Shown here: piece by piece, positions 1-3,675 of the stretch
Numbering within the stretch: the stretch's first letter is position 1
Layout: each line of letters begins with the position of its first letter
DNA from: DASZVN01 sp035547055
Lineage (GTDB): Bacteria; Pseudomonadota; Alphaproteobacteria; Rhizobiales; Methylopilaceae
DNA: 5,497 nt
Direction: 5' to 3'
Assembly (NCBI GenBank): GCA_035547055.1
Contig: DASZVN010000147.1
Span: 1-5,497 of the forward strand
Program-made: the position numbers and the translations under genes
Notes under the pieces: model-generated
The model's database searches: none
The model's input: the letters and a program-made list of their open reading frames with translations, nothing else
What the model was told of the DNA's origin: nothing

Positions 1-137
1 TCGTCGAGCGCTTCTTCAACAAGCTCAAGCACTTCCGTGCCGTTGCCACACGCTACGACAAGCGCCCCGAAAACTACCTCGCTGCCGTCCAACTCGCATC
101 AGCACGGATCTGGATGCGTGCTAATGAGTCCGTGACC
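1..137 (+). mobile_element. Right end of an IS5-family insertion sequence
   Basis: The element's right end is inferred at base 137. Read inward on the minus strand from 137 it gives GGTCACGGACTCATTAGC. This resembles the left end of the second IS (from 5367), GGCTCCGTACTCAATAAG, with 11 of the first 16 positions identical. Outside it lies TAG, as expected if TA is duplicated inside a CTAG target. The boundary is inferred from this comparison, since the other end of this copy is outside the window. Confidence 0.55.
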
Positions 138-140
138 TAG
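3..140 (+). CDS. IS5-family transposase, C-terminal fragment (cut by window edge)
   Basis: The frame beginning at base 3 encodes 45 residues starting VERFFNKLKHFRAVATRYDK and ending in NESVT before a TAG stop. It looks like the end of the DDE transposase of IS5-type elements, which cuts and rejoins DNA at the element's inverted repeats. The E-x6-K part of the Y-R-E-K signature is visible (Glu at residue 2, Lys at residue 9 of the fragment), so the catalytic Glu is just inside the window. The first two catalytic Asp residues lie to the left. The last codons overlap the putative right terminal repeat of the element. The stop TAG probably comes from the CTAG target site rather than from the element. 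Whether this is a single-frame transposase or the second frame of a two-ORF element cannot be told. Confidence 0.85.
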   Translation, partial: VERFFNKLKHFRAVATRYDKRPENYLAAVQLASARIWMRANESVT

Positions 141-179
141 AGTGGGATGGCCACTCGTCGAGTCGACATCCCACTCTAG
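137..179. repeat. 43-bp palindrome bounded by CTAG on both sides
   Basis: CTAGAGTGGGATG at 137-149 is a perfect 13-bp inverted repeat of CATCCCACTCTAG at 167-179. The 17-base loop contains a further small palindrome (ACTCG at 153-157, CGAGT at 159-163). It begins at the junction with the IS, so the IS appears to have inserted at the CTAG foot of a pre-existing palindrome. It could fold into a strong hairpin in RNA, but no T tract follows, so it is not a classical terminator. Confidence 0.8.
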
Positions 180-189
180 GCTCCTGCTC

Positions 190-238
190 GAGCACGATCT
201 TTTCCGAAAACCGCTGCACGCTTTTCGGGATCGTGCTC
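190..238. repeat. Intergenic palindromic element of the rhizobial GAGCACGATC/GAGCATGATC type
   Basis: GAGCACGATC (190-199) pairs with GATCGTGCTC (229-238). After a TTTT bulge (200-203), CCGAAAA (204-210) pairs with TTTTCGG (222-228), leaving an 11-base loop. I recognise this arrangement from short palindromes scattered between genes in Bradyrhizobium and related genomes; that is recollection, not a search result. The right arm can alternatively pair with GCACGATC at 245-252. A CTAG tetranucleotide overlaps its right edge (238-241). Confidence 0.8.
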
Positions 239-344
239 TAGATGGCACGATCGGCACGCCGGCTCCAGGCGTGGGGCCTCGTGCGGCGACGATGCCGTTG
301 CGGCCCGGAGGCCGCCACGGCAGACTGCGCCGGCGCGATGCAGC

Positions 345-350
345 GAAGGA
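345..350 (+). promoter_or_regulatory. Ribosome binding site fixing the start of the histidine-rich protein gene
   Basis: GAAGGA lies 7 bases before the ATG at 358. This favours that start over an in-frame ATG at 142, which would translate the palindrome at 190-238. From 242 to 344 nothing else is firmly recognisable apart from the 245-252 partner noted above and a short GCGGCC/GGCCGC hairpin (300-315). No convincing promoter was found there. Confidence 0.7.
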
Positions 351-357
351 CGGGGTG

Positions 358-687
358 ATGAAGACTTGGCTTTTGGCGGCGGGGCTAGCGCTCGGCGGCG
401 TCTCGGCGGCGTCGGCCGCGGACCTCACGCTGCCGCCGCACCACCACCAGGCGACGCGGACCCACCACCATGCGGCGCGGATCCATCACCGCGCCCCGGT
501 CCGCTACGTCGCGGTCTATCGCGCCTGCCCGATCGGGCTGATCGACGACCGCGGCGCGGTGGTCGACGGCGCCGCGCTGCACCTGCCGCCATCGCCGCGC
601 GGCTATTGCTGGTTCCACGCCAACGGCGAGCTCCGCCTCGAAGCGCTCGTGGGCGGCCGCATCATCGAGCGCTTCAAGGCGTTCTGA
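358..687 (+). CDS. Small secreted histidine-rich protein, function unknown
   Basis: This encodes 109 residues and I do not recognise the family. The N-terminus is a classical Sec signal peptide: MK, a hydrophobic Leu/Ala/Gly core, then ASA before Ala21, with cleavage predicted after residue 20. The mature chain starts with a histidine-rich segment at residues 28-44 holding three clusters (HHH 28-30, HHH 36-38, HH 43-44) spaced by Ala/Thr/Arg. A compact C-terminal region follows with two cysteines (57 and 84) that could form a periplasmic disulfide. The His clusters suggest binding of a metal such as Zn, Ni, Co or Cu, but this is inference. The gene faces the amidohydrolase convergently, with a long hairpin between them. 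A strong Shine-Dalgarno sequence supports the start. Confidence 0.75.
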   Translation: MKTWLLAAGLALGGVSAASAADLTLPPHHHQATRTHHHAARIHHRAPVRYVAVYRACPIGLIDDRGAVVDGAALHLPPSPRGYCWFHANGELRLEALVGGRIIERFKAF

Positions 688-700
688 TACGATCGTTCCT

Positions 701-761
701 GTAGCGTGGGCATCGGCAGCCGAGGCCCACCAGGTGGGCACGCTGCGCATGCCCACCCTAC
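701..761. repeat. 61-bp hairpin repeat between convergent genes, possible bidirectional terminator
   Basis: The outer arms GTAGCGTGGGCAT (701-713) and ATGCCCACCCTAC (749-761) match at 12 of 13 pairs. Inner stems follow: GCAGC 716-720 with GCTGC 742-746, and GCCCACC 725-731 with GGTGGGC 733-739. Nearly the whole segment folds as one hairpin. It starts 13 bases after the stop of the histidine-rich gene and ends 16 bases before the stop codon of the facing amidohydrolase. That position suits transcript ending or 3'-end protection on both strands, but no T run follows on either strand. GTAGGGTGGGC-type palindromes recur in rhizobial genomes, as far as I recall. Confidence 0.75.
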
Positions 762-777
762 GAAACGGACGGCGCGG

Positions 778-2007
778 TCACAGCTTCTTGCGCGGCTTGG
801 GGTCGAGGCCGAGCAGCCGGGCGGCGTTGAGGCCGAGGATGTTCCGCTTCGACTCCTCGTCGAGATAAGGCAGGTCGTAGATCTCCTGCGGCAGGTCGAA
901 GTCGAAGTGCGGCCAGTCGGAGGCGAAAAGAAGCTGCGTCTTGGCGTTGATCATCTCCAGCGTGAGCTGGGTCGCCTTGGCGTTGGTCGTCTCCATCGGC
1001 TGGGTCGTGTACCAGCAGTGCTCGCGCATGTACTCGCTCGGCAGCCGCTTCAGCATCGGCGCCTCCGACGGGCGCATCAGGTACTGGTCGTCGAGCCGCT
1101 GCATCAGGAACGGCACCCAGGCGAGCCCGCTCTCGACCCACAGCGTCTTCAGCTTGGGGAAGCGCTCCGGGATCCCGTTCAGGATCCAGTTGGTCATGTG
1201 GATCATGTTCCACCAGCAGAAGCCGAGCGCATGCATGCCGAGGAAGCGGTTGATCATCGACAGCGACTGGTCTTCCCAATTGTAGGCGGCGTGGAAGGCG
1301 ATCGGCAGGCCGCGCTCCTCCAGCATGCGGTAGACCCGCATGTAGTCGTTGTGGTGGACCGCCTTGTAGCGCGTCGAGGTCACGCAGAAGCCCATCACGC
1401 CGGGCTTGCCGGTGAACTCCTCGATGGTGCGCTCGGCCTCCTCCGGCACGCCGAAGGGCAGGTAGGCCAGCGTCTTGATGCGGTCGTCGACCGACAGGAC
1501 GTTCTCGATCAGCCAGCGGTTGTAGGCGCGGCCGAGATAGACCTCCATCTCCGGCTGCGGGTGCAGGCCGAGCAGCAGCATCGGCGTCGGGAACAGGATC
1601 TGGTAGTCGAGCCCGAGCGAATCCATCACCCGGCGGGACAGCGTGACATCGCGGTGGACGCTCTTGTCGTCGACCGTCTCGCGGAGGCCGCCCTGGTGCG
1701 GGATGCGGCCGCCGACGTCCTGGTATTTCAGGCCGGGCTCGCCGTTCAGGCCGTAGGTGCCGCCCTCGATCTTGCGCGCCGAGATCATCGCCTGGTGGCG
1801 GATGACCGGGTCCTCGATGTGCTTGACGATCTCGTTCCACGAGACGACCTCGACGTGGTGCGAGTCGATGTCGACCATCAGCCAGTCCTGGAAGCCGCGC
1901 TTCAGCGCGCCGGCCTTGGCGTGGGCGAGCTGGTCGAGCGTCGAGGTCTGGACGCTGATCTCCTGGACCGGAAGCTCGCGGGCGTGATGCTTGGCGACCG
2001 CATCCAT
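778..2007 (-). CDS. Amidohydrolase-family (Amidohydro_2, ACMSD-like) metal-dependent enzyme
   Basis: This encodes a 409-residue TIM-barrel metalloenzyme of the Amidohydro_2 group. That group includes ACMSD, gamma-resorcylate decarboxylase and 5-carboxyvanillate decarboxylase, and its members hydrolyse or decarboxylate small carboxylated, often aromatic, compounds. Visible marks are VDIDSHH at residues 45-51 (the N-terminal metal site, a variant of DxHxH), His239 in IAFHAAYNWED, His259 in FLGMHALGF, the family-typical ESGLAWVPFL from Glu292, and FASDWPH with the metal-site Asp364. There is no signal peptide, so it is probably cytoplasmic. The ATG at 2007 has AAGGA (2020-2016) 8 bases upstream, and the upstream gene's stop lies one base before this ATG, so translation is probably coupled. 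The Rieske gene two genes upstream suggests an oxidative catabolic pathway. The substrate cannot be read from the sequence. Confidence 0.85.
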   Translation of the reverse strand: MDAVAKHHARELPVQEISVQTSTLDQLAHAKAGALKRGFQDWLMVDIDSHHVEVVSWNEIVKHIEDPVIRHQAMISARKIEGGTYGLNGEPGLKYQDVGGRIPHQGGLRETVDDKSVHRDVTLSRRVMDSLGLDYQILFPTPMLLLGLHPQPEMEVYLGRAYNRWLIENVLSVDDRIKTLAYLPFGVPEEAERTIEEFTGKPGVMGFCVTSTRYKAVHHNDYMRVYRMLEERGLPIAFHAAYNWEDQSLSMINRFLGMHALGFCWWNMIHMTNWILNGIPERFPKLKTLWVESGLAWVPFLMQRLDDQYLMRPSEAPMLKRLPSEYMREHCWYTTQPMETTNAKATQLTLEMINAKTQLLFASDWPHFDFDLPQEIYDLPYLDEESKRNILGLNAARLLGLDPKPRKKL

Positions 2008-2008
2008 G

Positions 2009-2527
2009 TCAGTGATCCTTTCCGTCGGGGCGGGGGCGATACCACAGGGCCAGCTCCATCGGCCCGAGGCGGAGCGCGCGGAGCAGTTCGGAGACGGCCG
2101 AGAGCAGCTCGGTCGCGGTGATGTTCTCGTCGAAGCGGCCGGACAGCGGCCGGAAATTGCGCTCCTCGCCGTAGCTCTTGGCGACGTAGAGCCGGAGCGC
2201 CGCGGTGAGGATCTCCGCGACCGCCTCGTCGGAGACGCGCGCGGCCTCGCCCTTGTCGATCAGCGCACGCGCCGCCTCGTGGAGCGACGGCGCCATGTCG
2301 TCGATCCAGCCATACTCGTCGTTGCGCCGCGCCTCTCCGCCGTCGTCCCGGGCGCGCGCAAGTCGAGCTTGCCCGACTTGCGCATTTTCATCCCCATCTT
2401 GGGCAGGCCCGAGATGGGGTGCGCGATCCGGGATCCGATCGCCGCGCGCGGCAGCCCCGGATGCCGGCTCTCCGCTTCGCTTCGGCCGGGATGACGGGGC
2501 GCGGGCGCGCGTCTCAGAGGACGACAT
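2009..2527 (-). CDS. Small protein of unknown function between Rieske and amidohydrolase genes; 5' part may be a translated palindromic repeat
   Basis: I do not recognise this protein. The last 95 residues, from the ATG at 2296, look like real protein: Ala/Leu/Glu-rich, predicted mostly helical, ending in ELALWYRPRPDGKDH. The stop is one base before the amidohydrolase ATG, indicating translational coupling. The start is uncertain. The ATG at 2527 lies inside the last codons of the Rieske gene (14-base overlap), has GGAG 6 bases upstream, and gives 172 residues. The ATG at 2296 has no evident ribosome site and gives 95. With the long start, residues of about 11-63 (RPKRSGEPASGAAARG and onward) are encoded by the palindromic repeat at 2340-2497 and resemble repeat translation, not a domain. 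The residues just before 2296, NDEYGWIDD, look protein-like, which hints that the original gene began upstream and was invaded in frame. No metal-binding or membrane motif is visible; a helper or subunit role for its neighbours is only inferred from position. Confidence 0.6.
   Translation of the reverse strand: MSSSETRARAPSSRPKRSGEPASGAAARGDRIPDRAPHLGPAQDGDENAQVGQARLARARDDGGEARRNDEYGWIDDMAPSLHEAARALIDKGEAARVSDEAVAEILTAALRLYVAKSYGEERNFRPLSGRFDENITATELLSAVSELLRALRLGPMELALWYRPRPDGKDH
2340..2497. repeat. Long palindromic repeat, copy 1, carrying extra internal hairpins
   Basis: The outer arms CCGTCGTCCCGG (2340-2351) and CCGGGATGACGG (2486-2497) pair with one G-T type mismatch. Read on the minus strand, the part from 2497 back to about 2425 closely matches copy 2 (2993-3094) read on the plus strand. 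Next to the far arm, roughly 2352-2424, it carries about 70 bases absent from copy 2, which has about 15 bases there. That segment holds two smaller inverted repeats: GCAAGTCG/CGACTTGC (2358-2365, 2374-2381), and a 13-bp pair at 2392-2404 with 2407-2419 matching at 12 positions. The repeat lies inside the open frame of the small gene at 2009-2527. Confidence 0.8.
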
Positions 2528-2879
2528 GCACCTCTCCGTCCTCGACCTTCAGCGTCGCCGGGCGCAGGCGGAACAGCTTGGTCGCCTCGTTCTTCCCGGT
2601 CGTGACGTCGAACTCGTAGCCGTGCCACGGGCAGACGATGTGCATGCAGTCCTCGTCGTACTGCAGCGTGCGGACCTTGCCGATCTCGTCGAACGGCTCG
2701 GTGACCTTGTTGTAGAGCCGGCCCTGGCAGACCGGGCCGAAGCGGTGGGGGCACTGGTTGTGCCAGGCATAGAGCTCGCCCTTGTAGCGGAAGATGCCGA
2801 TCTCGGCGTCGCCGCACTGCACGACCTTGCGGCCTCCCTCGGCGATCTCGTCGGCCGGCCCCACCCGGTACTCGGTCAT
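2514..2879 (-). CDS. Rieske [2Fe-2S] domain protein
   Basis: This encodes a 121-residue single-domain Rieske iron-sulfur protein. Such proteins carry electrons, typically to oxygenases, through a cluster held by two Cys and two His. The ligands are visible as C43-P-H45 within CPHRFGPVCQG and C83-P-W-H86 within CPWHGYEFD. The stretch between the two ligand pairs is 37 residues, about twice that of classical ring-hydroxylating ferredoxins such as BphF; it contains YNKVTEPFDEIGK. No signal peptide or membrane anchor is seen, so it is probably cytoplasmic. The ATG at 2879 has GGAG 6 bases upstream. The gene is first in a leftward operon with the small protein and the amidohydrolase, and it overlaps the longer version of the small gene by 14 bases. 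No oxygenase catalytic subunit or reductase is in the window, so the electron partner is unknown. Confidence 0.9.
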   Translation of the reverse strand: MTEYRVGPADEIAEGGRKVVQCGDAEIGIFRYKGELYAWHNQCPHRFGPVCQGRLYNKVTEPFDEIGKVRTLQYDEDCMHIVCPWHGYEFDVTTGKNEATKLFRLRPATLKVEDGEVHVVL

Positions 2880-2920
2880 CGGCGTCTCCGCGCGGCGTCA
2901 CATTGGTTTGGTTCCAAGCG

Positions 2921-2948
2921 AGCATGACGCCGGGGGCTCACCTGTCAA
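2921..2948 (-). promoter_or_regulatory. Candidate sigma-70-type promoter for the Rieske-amidohydrolase operon
   Basis: On the minus strand, TTGACA (2948-2943) is a perfect -35 hexamer. CATGCT (2926-2921) follows after 16 bases as a weak -10 (3 of 6 consensus positions). Transcription would start near 2914, about 35 bases before the ATG at 2879. TTGGAACCAAACCAA (2917-2903) lies at the predicted start and contains a TTGG-N2-CCAA inverted repeat that could be a repressor site. This is pattern reading only. Confidence 0.45.
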
Positions 2949-2992
2949 GGCCGGTGGATGAGCGCAGAGGGGGGTTCGGCGCTAGCTGCTTC

Positions 2993-3094
2993 CCCGTCGT
3001 CCCGGCCGGAGCGAGGCGGAGAGCCGGGATCCGGGGCTCGCGCCGCGCGCGGCCGGGTCCCGGATCCCGGCTCCGCCGCGTCCGGGACGACGGG
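2993..3094. repeat. Long palindromic repeat, copy 2
   Basis: This is a 102-bp near-complete hairpin. The outer arms CCCGTCGTCCCGG (2993-3005) and CCGGGACGACGGG (3082-3094) are perfect inverted repeats of 13 bp. The inner arms AGCCGGGATCCGGG (3022-3035) and CCCGGATCCCGGCT (3059-3072) are perfect over 14 bp, and the loop is about 23 bases. It fills most of the gap between the arfB stop and the Rieske promoter and could act as a transcript barrier between them. It belongs to the same family as 2340-2497 but in the opposite orientation. Palindromes with CCGTCATCCCGG-like ends recur in rhizobial genomes, as far as I recall. Confidence 0.85.
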
Positions 3095-3118
3095 CGGAGC
3101 TCGACCAACGTGCTCGCG

Positions 3119-3544
3119 TCAGTCCTGGGCGTCGACCGGGCGGCGCCGGGCCTTGAGGCCGGAGCGGCGCTGCTTGGCATCGAGGCGGGCACGCCGGGCG
3201 GCCGCGGAGGGGCGGGTCGCCTTGCGGGCGGGCGGTGGCGGTTCCGCGGCGCGGCGGAGCAGCGCGACCAGCCGGTCGATCGCGTCGGCGCGGTTCCTCT
3301 CCTGCGAGCGGAAGCGCTGGGCCTCGATGACGATTTCGCCGTCCTTGGTCATGCGCCGGCCGGCGAAACGCTTGAGCCGCGCTTTCGCCTCCGCCGGCAG
3401 CGAGGGCGAGGCGGCGGCGTCGAAGCGGAGCTGCACCGCGCTCGCGACCTTGTTGACGTTCTGCCCGCCCGGCCCGGAGGCGCGGACGAAGGCGAAGCTG
3501 AGCTCGCCGTCGTCGAGGGCGATCAAGTCGGTGATCGCGATCAT
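3119..3544 (-). CDS. arfB: Alternative ribosome-rescue factor ArfB (YaeJ), peptidyl-tRNA hydrolase
   Basis: This encodes a 141-residue class-I release-factor-like protein without a codon-recognition domain. ArfB binds ribosomes stalled on mRNAs lacking a stop codon and hydrolyses the peptidyl-tRNA. The catalytic GGQ is at residues 26-28 within RASGPGGQNVNK, and EAQRFRSQERNR follows at about 94-105, as in the family. The C-terminus is a basic Lys/Arg/Ala tail (about 115 onward) of the kind that enters the empty mRNA channel. I chose the ATG at 3544 because AAGGG (3556-3552) lies 7 bases upstream, and because the resulting N-terminus, MIAITDLIALDDGEL, aligns with E. coli ArfB as I recall it (MIVIS...PDGEL) with GGQ at the same position. 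A longer in-frame start at 3574 adds ten residues and is less likely. It points away from the CAP/RTX gene. Confidence 0.92.
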   Translation of the reverse strand: MIAITDLIALDDGELSFAFVRASGPGGQNVNKVASAVQLRFDAAASPSLPAEAKARLKRFAGRRMTKDGEIVIEAQRFRSQERNRADAIDRLVALLRRAAEPPPPARKATRPSAAARRARLDAKQRRSGLKARRRPVDAQD

Positions 3545-3675
3545 CGCCTTTCCCTTGGCGCGCGCCGCGCGCATTGCCCCGCCGGCGCCGCGGATGACAG
3601 CGCTCCCGCCCTCGGCTAGAGAGGGCGTCCGGTGCGGCGGACCGTCGCACTTTACCCCATGCTGGAGGCATCGCC
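3545..3675. promoter_or_regulatory. Divergent intergenic region between arfB and the CAP/RTX gene
   Basis: These 131 bases should hold promoters for both genes, but no good -35/-10 pair is evident on either strand. Two small hairpins are visible: GCCCTC/GAGGGC (3608-3613, 3621-3626) and GTCCG/CGGAC (3627-3631, 3638-3642). GGAGG at 3664-3668 is the ribosome site of the CAP/RTX gene, 7 bases before its ATG. Confidence 0.4.

Noticed and set aside
137..252. CRISPR array or integron-like site
   Set aside because: The repeats are palindromes of two different sequences, not regularly spaced direct repeats, and no cas or integrase gene is present.
298..326. Promoter TTGCGG-17-CAGACT upstream of the histidine-rich gene
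   Set aside because: The hexamers are too weak a match to the consensus, and in GC-rich DNA such a pair is expected by chance.
142..357. Upstream in-frame start for the histidine-rich protein (ATG at 142)
   Set aside because: It would translate a palindromic repeat and bury the signal peptide in the middle of the protein. The ATG at 358 has a strong ribosome site and gives an N-terminal signal peptide.
701..761. Classical rho-independent terminator
   Set aside because: The hairpin is strong and well placed, but no T run follows on either strand, so it is listed as a repeat with only a possible terminator role.
706..2121. 471-codon plus-strand open frame across the amidohydrolase gene
   Set aside because: It is antisense to a gene with clear family motifs, and its translation is a low-complexity Val/Asp/Arg/His-rich sequence without recognisable domains. 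High-GC third-position bias produces such frames.
3545..3574. Longer start for arfB at 3574
   Set aside because: The ten extra residues (MRAARAKGKA) are not in the family's usual N-terminus, and the ATG at 3544 has a better-spaced ribosome site.
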